A stretch of DNA of 64,000 nucleotides from JARFQH01 sp963825595 (GCA_963825595.1 CAWGUE010000012.1:5590-69589); one strand, 5' to 3'. Positions 34,125 to 43,613 are shown, numbered from the stretch's first letter. Numbers and translations: made by a program. The notes: generated from the letters alone by a model not told the origin.

Positions 34125-36410
34125 TCACTTTTGACCGAACTTCTCGTCCTGAACGCTCACTCCCATTTTTCTGAGTTGTTCACGAAGCCTGTCGGCGACG
34201 GCCCAGTTGCGGTCGGCGCGAGCCTTATTTCTTTTCCTCATCAGCGCTTCGATGCCCGGGTCGGCGTCCTGCTCATTCACATCGAGAACGTTCAAAACAT
34301 TGTCCAGGCTGCGGAACTCTTCAATTATTTTGTGGGCGCCTTCTGGATCAAGCCGTTGATCTTTCGTCAGCTGATTCACTTTTTTCACAACCGCGAAGAC
34401 AGCGGCCAAGGCGGCTGGCATATTTAAATCGTCGTCTAACCCACTGGTGAAACCCTGCCTGAGGTCATAAAGGAGTTGGTTGAGTTCGGGGTACGGCTGA
34501 CCCGAACGCAGATGCCGTAAATTGCGGAGGCAGTTGTTCAGCCGGTTCAGTGAACGTTGGGCGTCATCCAACCGTCCCCGCTTGAAAGCAACCGGTTTGC
34601 GGTAGGAAGAGGTGATCAGCCAGAAACGGATCACCTTGTCTGAATAGCCCAAGGCGTGCAAATCGGCCAGGGTCAATCCAGGACTTCTGTTATCCACTTT
34701 ATGACCGTCTGCCAGGACCAGATCGCAATCGATCCAATATTTTGCCAAGGGCCTTCCGGCGGCAGCCGTGGCAATGGCGTTGACGTTCTCGTGGTGGGGA
34801 AACATCAACTCCCGGCTGCTGGCATGGATATCAAACCGCTCACCAAGGAATCTCATGGAGATGGCTGACGCCTGAAGGTGCCATGACGGGCGCACATTGC
34901 CCCAAGTGGTTTTGGTGTAAATGCCTCTTTTCAGTTCCGACAGGCGGGCGCGCTTGAAAAGCGTAAAGTCCCTTGGATTGTCTTTTTCGTATTCGTCCAA
35001 GTCAACCGTAGCGCCGATTCTGACCTTATTGATGTCAATACCGGAGATTTGGCCGTATTCGGCTAACCGAGAAATATCGAAATAAAGCGACCGGAGCTTT
35101 TCATAGGCATATCCTTTCTGAACCAGCCGCTCAGCCAGTTTAACCATGTCGTCGAGATGGTCGCTGGTGCGGGCGAGAACGTCGGCCGGTTTAATACCGA
35201 GTGATTCCAGGTCGTGCTTAAACTGCTCGATATGCCGATGCGTATAAACCGCCAGATCCTCGCCCGCGACTTCGGATCCGGAAATGGTCTTGTCATCCAG
35301 GTCGGTAATGTTCATGACGTGGTTGATCGTATATCCCCGGTGGGCCAAATATCTGCAGAGCAGGTCCGAAACGACGAAGCGCCGCATTTCGCCAAGGTGG
35401 ATCGGCGCGTGGGCCGTCGGTCCACATGTGTAAATGGAAACCTTACCCGGCACCGCCGGCTCGAAAGGTTCCTTCGTTCGACTCATGGTGTTGAATAGCT
35501 TTAAATCGACTTTTTCCTTGACCACGAACAACGGTGTGCTCAAATAGCGTTCCCCGCCGTCGGGCAGAATCACCACAATTGTACCCGAATCCAAAGTCTG
35601 GGATTCCTTGACAGCGATCGCCATGGCCGCACCGCTGCTCATCCCGACCAGCAGTCCCTCGTCCCGGGCCATGCGCCGCGTCATTTCGAAGGCCTCTTCA
35701 TCATCGATGTTGATCTTTTGGTCCAGACGGCTTTTGTCAAAGATCTCAGGGCAGTAGGCCTCCTTCATATTCTTCAGGCCCTGGATTTTATGGCCAAGGT
35801 AGGGCTCGATACCGATAATCCGGATGGCCGGGTCGAGTTCTTTCAATTTTCTGGCCACACCCATGAGCGTGCCGGAAGTCCCCAAGGTTGCCACAACGGC
35901 TGTGAGCCGGCCGCCGGTCTGTTCCCAGATTTCAACGGCCGTGCCGTTGTAGTGTGCCTGCCAGTTGGCCGGATTGTTGAATTGATCGGTCATAAAATAG
36001 GTGTCGGGATTCTCGCGCACCAGGCGGTAGACCTCCTCGATGGCCCCGTCTGTGCCGAGATGCCCGGGAGTCAACAGGATGTCAGCCCCACGGGCCTTCA
36101 AGATTTTCTGGCGCTCGACACTGACGGCCTCGGACATGGCCAACAGTAACCGGTAACCTTTGACGGCGCAGACCAGCGCCAGACCGATCCCGGTGTTACC
36201 GGATGTGGCCTCGATCACTATTTTTTCGGAAGTCAATTCGCCGGAGCGCTCGCCGGCCTCGATCATTGACAGGGCAGCCCGATCCTTTATGGATCCGCCG
36301 GGATTGAAGTATTCCAACTTAGCCAACAACCTGACCCCCGGATTGGCGTTGAGATGGTGGATCTCCACCAGGGGCGTATGTCCGATCAGATCGAGAATGG
36401 TTTGTCCCAT
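34125..36410 (-). CDS. Cysteine synthase fused to a degenerate cysteinyl-tRNA synthetase-like protein
   Basis: A single 761-residue frame. Residues 1-300 are a PLP-dependent cysteine synthase: Lys42 in NPGGSIKDR, TSGNTG at 69-74, GTSGT at 177-181 and LPDGGERYLST near 282-292. Residues 303-761 follow CysRS along the whole length, from LFNTMSRTKEPFEP to the C-terminal ADRNWAVADRLREQL helix. Key synthetase residues are altered: of the zinc ligands, Cys329 and His539/540 remain, but the second Cys is Ala514 (WHLQASAI) and the Glu is Val543 (HHENV). HIGH is HLGE (338-341), and KMSKS is KVDNRS (571-576). The first half should make cysteine; the second is unlikely to be a normal synthetase. ATG start at 36410. 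Confidence 0.93.
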   Translation of the reverse strand: MGQTILDLIGHTPLVEIHHLNANPGVRLLAKLEYFNPGGSIKDRAALSMIEAGERSGELTSEKIVIEATSGNTGIGLALVCAVKGYRLLLAMSEAVSVERQKILKARGADILLTPGHLGTDGAIEEVYRLVRENPDTYFMTDQFNNPANWQAHYNGTAVEIWEQTGGRLTAVVATLGTSGTLMGVARKLKELDPAIRIIGIEPYLGHKIQGLKNMKEAYCPEIFDKSRLDQKINIDDEEAFEMTRRMARDEGLLVGMSSGAAMAIAVKESQTLDSGTIVVILPDGGERYLSTPLFVVKEKVDLKLFNTMSRTKEPFEPAVPGKVSIYTCGPTAHAPIHLGEMRRFVVSDLLCRYLAHRGYTINHVMNITDLDDKTISGSEVAGEDLAVYTHRHIEQFKHDLESLGIKPADVLARTSDHLDDMVKLAERLVQKGYAYEKLRSLYFDISRLAEYGQISGIDINKVRIGATVDLDEYEKDNPRDFTLFKRARLSELKRGIYTKTTWGNVRPSWHLQASAISMRFLGERFDIHASSRELMFPHHENVNAIATAAAGRPLAKYWIDCDLVLADGHKVDNRSPGLTLADLHALGYSDKVIRFWLITSSYRKPVAFKRGRLDDAQRSLNRLNNCLRNLRHLRSGQPYPELNQLLYDLRQGFTSGLDDDLNMPAALAAVFAVVKKVNQLTKDQRLDPEGAHKIIEEFRSLDNVLNVLDVNEQDADPGIEALMRKRNKARADRNWAVADRLREQLRKMGVSVQDEKFGQK

Positions 36411-36519
36411 CTTAATCCACCGATGATTTCATTGGGTTCTTTTTTATCCCGTTGCCGTCGGCAAACCTGGGGGCCGTGGTCATGAACCTGAAAGGCCGAA
36501 ACGGTTTAACCCGAATCGA

Positions 36520-37158
36520 TCAGACTTTTCCAAGCGCCCGCTCAAGGCAGGCCAGAATTGCGTTTTGCACCGTTAAGGAATCATGGGACGCATCGACGAC
36601 ACAGAACCGTTCGGGTTCACTGCGGGCGATATCCTGATAGCCGGCGCGGATCTTTTCGTGAAAAGCCAAAGCCTCCTCTTCAAACCGGCTTTCGTCTCCA
36701 GTCCGTCCACCGTTTTCAATCTCAGCCCAGGCTCTGGCCAATCCGATATCGGGAGACACGTCCAGCAGAATGGTCATATTCGGCTTCAGGGGTCCGAGGA
36801 TGACCCCGTGTATCCGCCGGATCAATTCCAAATCCAATCCCCGTGCGTATCCCTGATAGACAACCGTTGCATCGTAGAAACGGTCACACAATACCGTGCG
36901 CCCGGCAGCCAGGGCCGGTGCGATGATTTTGCGCACATGTTCGACCCGATCCGCCTCGTAAAGAAACAGCTCGGTCAGGGGATCGATCTGCCTGTTGCCC
37001 GGATTCAACAGTATGGCGCGAATATTCTTTCCGATGTCTGTCCCCCCCGGTTCGCGGGTAACCAACACGTCGTGTCCCCGCTTTTCCAGAAACAGGCGGA
37101 TGTTGTCCAATTGGGTGGACTTTCCCGAGCCTTCAATACCCTCCAGGGAGATAAACAT
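36520..37158 (-). CDS. tmk: Thymidylate kinase
   Basis: Phosphorylates dTMP to dTDP. The 212-residue protein has the P-loop EGIEGSGKST (6-15), the DRF/Y-type motif CDRFYDATVVYQGYARGL (about 91-108) with the DRY/DRH-like arginine, and a lid region rich in Arg/Glu. It lies 4 nt after the exoribonuclease gene and is probably co-transcribed with it. HolB, often next to tmk, is on the opposite strand about 5 kb away. Confidence 0.96.
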   Translation of the reverse strand: MFISLEGIEGSGKSTQLDNIRLFLEKRGHDVLVTREPGGTDIGKNIRAILLNPGNRQIDPLTELFLYEADRVEHVRKIIAPALAAGRTVLCDRFYDATVVYQGYARGLDLELIRRIHGVILGPLKPNMTILLDVSPDIGLARAWAEIENGGRTGDESRFEEEALAFHEKIRAGYQDIARSEPERFCVVDASHDSLTVQNAILACLERALGKV

Positions 37159-37161
37159 GGG

Positions 37162-38127
37162 CTACCCCTGTCCCGGCAGTCCGCTTCGGCCGCGGAAGAA
37201 ATGCCGCTCCAAAAGACGGTGATAAGATGTCCAGGGTTCGTTGGTGTCCTCAGCGGCCATGAAGTCACGAATGCCGTTGACCCTGGCATCGATTTCATCG
37301 ATGTAATGAAGCAGCACCGCCTCAATTGTTTTGGGCGGTTCCGGGGATCCGAATTCGCGGGCGCCGTGATGGCTGATGATCATGTGCTTCAGTAATACAG
37401 CCTGCTGCCGCGGGAAATCCTCGATCAAGCGCAGCTTTTCCTCGAGAATCTGGACGGCAATCACAATGTGGCTTACCAGTCGACCTTCATCGGAATAATC
37501 GATCTTCGTATCGTATACAAATTCCCGAACTTTCCCGATATCGTGCAGGATGACTCCGGCAATCAGTATATCCCGGTCGATACCGCTGTAATGGGGGACG
37601 ATGCGGTCCGCCAGGACCGTCATGGACAAGGTATGTTCCAGCAAACCGCCGAGATAGGCATGGTGCATTTTTTTTGCCGCCGGCGCCGTCTTGAAGGCCT
37701 GGGCAAACAAATCGTCCGCCCAAAAAAGTTCAAACAGGCGCTTTAGGTGGGTGTTGACCATATTGCTGGTTATTTCCACCAGTCGGGCAAACATCTTGTC
37801 CACATCCCGGTTGGTGGCCGGCACGAAATCCGCTGGATCAACCGCCTCGGACGAGCTGACCGCCATGTCCCTGACAACCAACTGAAGTGCCCCTTTGTAT
37901 TCGGCGACGGCGCCATTGACGCGGACGAACTCACCGGTACTGGTGGTGCTTGCAATCCGGTCGACATCGTCCCACACAACACCTCTTATGCGCCCGGTCC
38001 TATCGGACAGCGTGATCGTAAGGTATTTTTCACCATTCCGTTTTTGGGCGAGGTTTTTTTCAGCTAAAACGAAAATTTCCTCGACGGATTCGCCGGCTTG
38101 TAAATCTTGGATGAATTCTTTTTTCAT
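37162..38127 (-). CDS. YhaM-like 3'-5' exoribonuclease (OB-fold plus HD domain)
   Basis: The 321-residue protein has an N-terminal OB-fold nucleic-acid-binding domain (about 15-100, TITLSDRTGRIRGVVWD). The HD phosphohydrolase domain (about 150-300) has the metal-binding elements GGLLEHTLSM, VILHDIGK and MIISHHG. This is the YhaM/CBF1 arrangement; the family degrades RNA and single-stranded DNA in Mn-dependent fashion. Activity on RNA is inferred. It is followed by tmk at 3-nt spacing. Confidence 0.88.
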   Translation of the reverse strand: MKKEFIQDLQAGESVEEIFVLAEKNLAQKRNGEKYLTITLSDRTGRIRGVVWDDVDRIASTTSTGEFVRVNGAVAEYKGALQLVVRDMAVSSSEAVDPADFVPATNRDVDKMFARLVEITSNMVNTHLKRLFELFWADDLFAQAFKTAPAAKKMHHAYLGGLLEHTLSMTVLADRIVPHYSGIDRDILIAGVILHDIGKVREFVYDTKIDYSDEGRLVSHIVIAVQILEEKLRLIEDFPRQQAVLLKHMIISHHGAREFGSPEPPKTIEAVLLHYIDEIDARVNGIRDFMAAEDTNEPWTSYHRLLERHFFRGRSGLPGQG

Positions 38128-38299
38128 GTTTTCAACATCGATCGTTGTCCTGTGTAATTCAGAAAAGTCCCCGAGTGAGGAGCGCGGAATTTAAACAGGC
38201 TATATTGGGCCAACGCCTCCGCAGCGGCGGGATAAATCGCAGCACAAAGATGGGACGTGTTTCGAAACCATCACGTCATCAGATACGAAAGCGCCGGGT

Positions 38300-39059
38300 T
38301 TACAGGTCGGCCTCCCAGCCTTTTATTTCAGCCAAGGTGCCGTAGTCGGTCATATCGCATTTGATCGGTGTAATGGAAATGAATTTTTCTTCAAGAGCCC
38401 TACCGTCACTATCGGGGACTCTTTTCAAAACGCTGGGTTTCGCAGCCCTGCCAGTAATAGGTACGGTTACGGGGGTCGATCCGTTTGTCAAAAAATTCGA
38501 TTGAATCGGTCAGGCCTTGGCGGCTGACACGCACGCCGGCAGTATCTTTGATGGCCATGTTGGGAATATTGATGTTTAAAAACGTTCCAGACGGCAAGCC
38601 GGTTCGGCACACCTTCTCGGTCAGCCGGCCGACAAAACCGGCGGCCTCATCGTAATGCGCCGCATCGTCGCCCTCCATCGACACGGCAAGTGCCAAGACA
38701 CCGCAAAGCGCGGCTTCCTTGGCGGCGGCGACCGTACCGGAATAGTTGATGTTGATGCCCACATTGGCCCCGGGATTGATCCCGGAAATGACCATATCCG
38801 GCTTGGTGCCCAACAGCTCGATCAAGGCCAATTTTACGCAGTCGGCCGGTGTACCGCTTACGGAGTAACCGCCGCAGCCGCCATTGGCGATGACCCATGA
38901 TGCGCGAATCGGCTCACCGAGGGTGATGGCATGACCGATGGCGCTGCGTTCCCGATCGGGTGCCACCACCGTCACGGCGTGAGTGCCCTGAAGCTGCCTG
39001 TAAAGTGCCCACAGACCCTCAAAGTAAATGCCGTCGTCGTTCGTCAACAATATGTTCAT
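38300..39059 (-). pseudogene. surE: 5'/3'-nucleotidase SurE, frameshifted near the C terminus
   Basis: SurE is a metal-dependent survival nucleotidase. The first frame (39059-38409) gives 216 residues with the complete catalytic core: LTNDDG (Asp8, Asp9), APDRERSAIGH with the Ser ligand, and SGINPGANVG. It ends abruptly at a stop just after RFEKSP. The correct continuation, beginning DSDGRALEEKF and ending CDMTDYGTLAEIKGWEADL, is in another frame (to 38300). One C too many in a run of four (38414-38417, minus strand CCCC) explains it: with three Cs the protein is about 252 residues, the normal SurE length. It could be a real mutation, a sequencing error or +1 frameshifting at CCC-C. Confidence 0.88.
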
Positions 39060-39160
39060 GCCGGTATCCGTCCTTGACTTTTTACAACAGGTTGGCTTTT
39101 ATACTGCAAATTCTCACCAGGTTCAACTGGGTTTCCCAATTTACCGCCACAGAAGGTCTG

Positions 39161-41506
39161 ATGTCGCATCCATCTGCTCTCAGCACCACAGCCATCGCGC
39201 AGCAGCATGGCAAAGAACCCGGCGGGGTCCTTCAGGTTGCGCCAAGGCGCATCGGCGTGATCTACTTGCTGGTGCAGTGTCTGTGTTTGATACTTTTTTC
39301 CGGCCCACTCGACGCCGGGGAATTCGGCGGCGCCCTGGACAATTTCAGCGGTGACGACGACCCGGCACTGCCGTGGGTCATAGATGCCGACATCCTGGAA
39401 TACAATGAGAAGACCAATCAATACACCGCCAAAGGTCACGTCGTCATTCAGAAAGGCGATCGCATTATCAAAGCGGACCGGATTCACTTCGACAAACAAA
39501 ATATGACCGCCATGGCTGAAGGCAATGTCCGTGCGACTGCCGGCAGTGACTTTTTAACCGGCAACCGTGTCGAACTCGACTTGCTGAAAAAAACCGGTAC
39601 CATATACGATGGATATCTTTATCTGCGGGAGAACAATTTTCACATCAGGGGTCAAAAGATTCGCAAGACCGGTGAAGATACCTACGAAATCGAAAAGGCC
39701 AGCGTGACAACCTGCGACGGCGACCTGCCGGATTGGCGCATAACCGGCAACAAGGTTCGGGTGACAGTGGATGGATACGGCGAGGTCAAGGGTGCCATGT
39801 TGCGGGCCAGAAAAGTACCGGTGCTTTACTCACCCTATCTTTATTTTCCAGCCAAGAACAAACGCCAGACGGGTCTGCTGTTCCCGCAACTGGGGGTTTC
39901 CGATCGGTGGGGATACTTTATCAACCAGCCTCTTTTCTGGGCCATCAGCGACAGCACCGATGCCACGTTTTACGAGAACTACATGACCGAGCGCGGCAAT
40001 AAAATGGGTGGGGAATTGCGGTACTTTGCAAGCGAAACCACCAAAGGTGCCTGGATGTTCGATTACCTCAACGACCGCAAGGTCGATGACGGTCTGGATG
40101 ATTCCAGCGAAAAATGGGGCTATGTGGGTGATCTCGTCCTGCGTCCCAACCGCGACCGTTACTGGTTCAGAGGCGGGCACAATTTCTCGGCTCCAATGGG
40201 CATGCGAGCCAAGCTCGAGCTAGATATCGTCAGCGACCAGGATTACCTGTCGGAATTCAAAAGCGGCTATTCGGGTTATGATATTTCCCGCGCTTACTTC
40301 CTTGACGTTTTCAACCGGCAGTTGGGCGATTTTACCGAAACGGCCAGATTGAACCGCTTCGATCTGGCCCGTACCTGGGACAAGTACAACCTCGACATCG
40401 ATTTCCGGTGGACGGACGATGTGATCAAACGGCGCTTCGATGAGACCGACGACACGCTGCAGCGGCTGCCGTTGATCCTTTTCACCGGTGTAAAGCAGCA
40501 GGTATTCTCCTCGCAATTTTTCTTCGACATCAACTCCAATTACAATTTCTTCTACCGCGAGGACGGCGACCGCGGGCAACGACTGGATGTCTACCCCCGC
40601 CTTTACAGGCCGTTGCGTTTTGGTCGTTTTTTCACCCTTGAGCCCTCGATCGGCCTGCGGGAAACCCTCTGGTGGGTTTCTCCGGATGAAGATTCGGCTC
40701 TGGGAAACGACGGCGACCGCTTCCTGAGCCGCTCTCTTTGGGACGGCAGAGCGGAAATGACCTCGGAAATATTCAATGTCTTCAGCGTTGGCGGGAAAAG
40801 TATCGAGAAGATCAAACACGCCATTCAACCGAAAATCATTTATCAATACGTGCCCGACATCGGACAGGCGGATCTGCCCAGCTTCGATGCCATCGACCGC
40901 ATCGAGCCTGTAAATCTTGTCAACTACTCCATCACCAATTTTTTGATCTCCCGGGTCCTAAAACATTCGGGAAAAACCGAAGACGACGGCGCATCCCCCC
41001 GATACACGTACAACCAGTTCTTCCGTTTCAAGCTCGAGCAGAGCTACGACATCAATGAAGCGCGGGGTATCGGCATGGAGGCCGGCGACGAAAAGCAACC
41101 CTTTTCACCCATTGGTGCCGAACTCGATATTTTCTGGCTGCCCCAGGTCGTCTTGGACTCGGATGCGCAATGGGATGTCTACGACAACCGGCTTGATGAA
41201 GGCAACGTCGCACTGCGGCTATCGGATCTGCGCGGAGATACGCTGACGACGGAGTATCGTTATACCCGTTTTGAAACGAAATCCATATTCGCAGACCTGC
41301 TCATCCGGTGGAATGATGCCGTATCAACCGGTTTCGTATACGAGCGCAACTTTCGTACGGGTGAACGGTTGCAGGCCGGCGCCAGATTGCTCTATCGCGC
41401 CGGTTGCTGGAGCATCGGGATCAACTATCTCGAGGAACCGTTCAACCGCAGAATTGAATTTTCCATTAACCTTTTCGGCCTGGGCGAGTTCAAGACCGCT
41501 TACTAA
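39161..41506 (+). CDS. lptD: LPS-assembly protein LptD
   Basis: Outer-membrane barrel that inserts lipopolysaccharide into the outer leaflet with LptE. The frame is open from 38960, but ATG at 39161 (AGAAGG site) is preferred and gives 781 residues: an N-terminal hydrophobic signal (about 31-48), an OstA/LptA-like beta-jellyroll (about 70-185; ADILEYNEKTNQYTAKGHVV) and the large C-terminal barrel with YSPYLYFPAKNKRQTGLLFP. Cysteines are few (C at the DGDLPD segment and near the C terminus), fewer than in E. coli LptD. It is divergent from surE. Confidence 0.94.
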   Translation: MSHPSALSTTAIAQQHGKEPGGVLQVAPRRIGVIYLLVQCLCLILFSGPLDAGEFGGALDNFSGDDDPALPWVIDADILEYNEKTNQYTAKGHVVIQKGDRIIKADRIHFDKQNMTAMAEGNVRATAGSDFLTGNRVELDLLKKTGTIYDGYLYLRENNFHIRGQKIRKTGEDTYEIEKASVTTCDGDLPDWRITGNKVRVTVDGYGEVKGAMLRARKVPVLYSPYLYFPAKNKRQTGLLFPQLGVSDRWGYFINQPLFWAISDSTDATFYENYMTERGNKMGGELRYFASETTKGAWMFDYLNDRKVDDGLDDSSEKWGYVGDLVLRPNRDRYWFRGGHNFSAPMGMRAKLELDIVSDQDYLSEFKSGYSGYDISRAYFLDVFNRQLGDFTETARLNRFDLARTWDKYNLDIDFRWTDDVIKRRFDETDDTLQRLPLILFTGVKQQVFSSQFFFDINSNYNFFYREDGDRGQRLDVYPRLYRPLRFGRFFTLEPSIGLRETLWWVSPDEDSALGNDGDRFLSRSLWDGRAEMTSEIFNVFSVGGKSIEKIKHAIQPKIIYQYVPDIGQADLPSFDAIDRIEPVNLVNYSITNFLISRVLKHSGKTEDDGASPRYTYNQFFRFKLEQSYDINEARGIGMEAGDEKQPFSPIGAELDIFWLPQVVLDSDAQWDVYDNRLDEGNVALRLSDLRGDTLTTEYRYTRFETKSIFADLLIRWNDAVSTGFVYERNFRTGERLQAGARLLYRAGCWSIGINYLEEPFNRRIEFSINLFGLGEFKTAY

Positions 41507-41549
41507 CAAAGTGCCAAGCGAATGAACCCTTCAATTTTTAAATGTTAGG

Positions 41550-42086
41550 ATGCCCGTAAAGATGACAACCGTACTTCAGCCGACCTGGTATGTTCTCCAT
41601 ACCAAGAGCCGTTTTGAAAACGTGGTTCATGACGGCCTGTTCAAAAAAAATATCGAAGTGTATCTGCCGAAGATAAAAGTGCCGAGCAAACGCCGCGACC
41701 GCCGTATGATGATTCGGGTCCCTCTCTTTCCCGGTTACGTATTCGTAAAATCGGACTTGAATCCCTATCGACATCTTGAAATTGTCAAGACAGTCGGTGC
41801 GGTCCGCCTTATCGGGACAAAACAAGGCCCGGTGCCGGTGCCGGAAGACACCATCGCGTCGCTCAAAATCATGGTATCGGTTGATCAACCGATAACCACC
41901 GGCAGCCGATTGCGGAAAGGCGACCGGGTCATGGTCTTGAACGGCCCTCTTGCAGGAGTCATCGGCACCTTTGTTCGCTATCGCGGGAAAGGGCGCGTGG
42001 TCGTCAACATTAAGGCCCTGAGTCAGTACGCCGGGGTGGATGTCGAAGAAAAAGATGTCGAACGCATGCCCGACATATTGTCATAA
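41550..42086 (+). CDS. NusG-family transcription antitermination factor (UpxY/RfaH-like)
   Basis: The 178-residue protein has a NusG N-terminal domain (about 9-105: TWYVLHTKSRFENVV, PLFPGYVFVK and the VRLIGTKQGPVPVPEDTI region typical of specialised paralogues) and a KOW domain (about 122-170: KGDRVMVLNGPLAGVIG). Specialised NusG paralogues travel with RNA polymerase and promote long-operon read-through, often of polysaccharide operons. Here it follows lptD by 43 nt and no long glycan operon follows, so its target is unknown. Confidence 0.9.
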   Translation: MPVKMTTVLQPTWYVLHTKSRFENVVHDGLFKKNIEVYLPKIKVPSKRRDRRMMIRVPLFPGYVFVKSDLNPYRHLEIVKTVGAVRLIGTKQGPVPVPEDTIASLKIMVSVDQPITTGSRLRKGDRVMVLNGPLAGVIGTFVRYRGKGRVVVNIKALSQYAGVDVEEKDVERMPDILS

Positions 42087-42090
42087 CTGC

Positions 42091-42120
42091 TTGACTTTTT
42101 ATCAGGATTTGTTTTATAAA
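42091..42120 (+). promoter_or_regulatory. Promoter of the HU/IHF-type gene
   Basis: TTGACT (42091-42096), an 18-nt spacer and TATAAA (42115-42120). It lies just after the NusG-like stop, giving the downstream gene cluster its own start; the leader is about 40 nt with a strong GAAGGAGG site. Confidence 0.6.
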
Positions 42121-42165
42121 CATTATATTGAACCTCGTCCACTCATTTTGTGAGAAGGAGGATAT

Positions 42166-42447
42166 ATGAACAAACTGGAATTGATTTCGGCTTTGAAGAC
42201 CGAAGCGAATATATCAAAATTCGAAGCTGCAAAAGTCATTCAGATTTTCTTCGACAGCATGGCTGATGCACTGGCCGAAGGCGAAAGGGTTGAAATCCGC
42301 GGGCTGTGCAGCTTCTTTGTCAAGGAATACAAAGCCTACACCGGAAGAAATCCCAAGACCGGCGAAAAGGTCCTTATCCAACCCAAAAAGCTGCCGTTTT
42401 TCAAGTCAGGCAAAGAACTGCGCGAACGGGTAGACATCACTGTTTAA
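42166..42447 (+). CDS. HU/IHF-family nucleoid DNA-binding protein
   Basis: A small dimeric DNA-bending protein. The 93 residues follow the family: N-terminal helices (LELISALKTEANISKFEAAKVI), a beta arm with GRNPKTGEKVLIQPKKLPFFKSGKELRERV (about 65-90), including the conserved GRNPxTGE and the Pro at the arm tip. It has a consensus ribosome site. Whether it is HU or IHF-alpha/beta cannot be decided; the KKLPFFKSGKELRERV end is closest to the delta-type HU/IHF group. Confidence 0.94.
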   Translation: MNKLELISALKTEANISKFEAAKVIQIFFDSMADALAEGERVEIRGLCSFFVKEYKAYTGRNPKTGEKVLIQPKKLPFFKSGKELRERVDITV

Positions 42448-42451
42448 TCCT

Positions 42452-43507
42452 GTGACCAGTAGAGCAACAATCATAGACCAGGACCAGCCCGTTCGGATAC
42501 TCAACACCCTCTTCCAGAAAAATTCGGTCCCCCACGCACTCCTGTTCACGGGTTTGTCAGGGGTCGGAAAGCAAGCAGTGGCCAGCGCTTTTGCAATGAC
42601 CTGCAACTGCACCGGGCTTTCTGCCGCTGAGGGTAGCCCCCCCCGGGGGAGGGCGGAGCCATCTTTCGGCACAGATGGATCTGTGGTGCTTGCATCGTGC
42701 GGCACATGTTCATCGTGCAGAAAAATCCTTGCCGGAAGCCATCCGGATATCCTGCAGGTCAAACCCACCGGGTTGCATATCAAAATCGCCCAAATCCGCG
42801 GACTTATCGAAACATTGGCGTTGAAACCCTACGAGGCGCAGTTGCGTGTCGTCATCATCGCAGAAGCCCAGAGCTTGAACCCTTCCGCCGGCAATGCCCT
42901 GCTAAAAACGCTCGAAGAACCGCCCGACCGAACCCTGCTGATCCTGACCGCACCGCGCAAGTCCGATGTGATGCCGACAATCGTGTCACGCTGCCAGATT
43001 GTGCGCTTCAATCCGGCCTCAGCAGAATCCATAGCCGCTGACCTGTCCGTAAATCATGGCGTGTCGCCTGAAAAAGCGAAAGTTCTGTCGGCCATGGCAC
43101 AAGGCAGCCGGAACCGGGCTGTCGACCTGCACCGCTCTGATTGGCTGCGTCATCGCGATTGGCTGCTGGCCGCATCAGGACTCGAGAGGATCGAAGAAAT
43201 CGGCACACGTCCCACCCCGGTGTTGCTCGCTTTCGCAGAGAAGATGTTTACCCGCAAGGCCCAGGTGCCGTTTACATTGGAAACCATGCTGACCTGGTTG
43301 CGGGACCTTATCGTATGCGGCCATGATCCAGAAAGGGTGATCAACACCGATCTGATTGACAAGCTGAGGAAAGTATCGCAAAAGATACCCGAGACGGTCT
43401 TGATAAAAAAAATGGAAATCATCATTGCGGCCCAAAAGGACATCGAGGCCAATTCCAACTTGCGGTTGACACTGGAAGTGATGATGCTAAGGCTGGGACA
43501 GGCTTAA
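42452..43507 (+). CDS. holB: DNA polymerase III subunit delta'
   Basis: Clamp-loader ATPase-like subunit. The 351-residue protein has the P-loop-like GLSGVGKQAVA (about 35-45), the zinc module ending CGTCSSC, SLNPSAGNALLKTLEEPPDRT and the SRC motif (SRCQIVRF). The zinc module is unusual: the first Cys and the CxxCxxC are separated by about 29 residues (a low-complexity Gly/Pro/Arg/Ser run encoded from about 42630 to 42690), where the E. coli protein has about 8. The start is GTG at 42452, 5 nt after the HU-type gene. Confidence 0.9.
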   Translation: MTSRATIIDQDQPVRILNTLFQKNSVPHALLFTGLSGVGKQAVASAFAMTCNCTGLSAAEGSPPRGRAEPSFGTDGSVVLASCGTCSSCRKILAGSHPDILQVKPTGLHIKIAQIRGLIETLALKPYEAQLRVVIIAEAQSLNPSAGNALLKTLEEPPDRTLLILTAPRKSDVMPTIVSRCQIVRFNPASAESIAADLSVNHGVSPEKAKVLSAMAQGSRNRAVDLHRSDWLRHRDWLLAASGLERIEEIGTRPTPVLLAFAEKMFTRKAQVPFTLETMLTWLRDLIVCGHDPERVINTDLIDKLRKVSQKIPETVLIKKMEIIIAAQKDIEANSNLRLTLEVMMLRLGQA

Positions 43508-43613
43508 GTCGGAACGACAGCTTACCCCAGGCGTTGAGCGCGCGCGTGCCCCGCATAAGGTCGCACCGAATTTCTAAACACTAGAAAACATCTATCGGGA
43601 AAAGAAAATATAA

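Noticed and set aside
38960..39160. N-terminal extension of LptD
   Set aside because: It overlaps surE, has no signal peptide character, and ATG 39161 has a ribosome site and a signal segment downstream.
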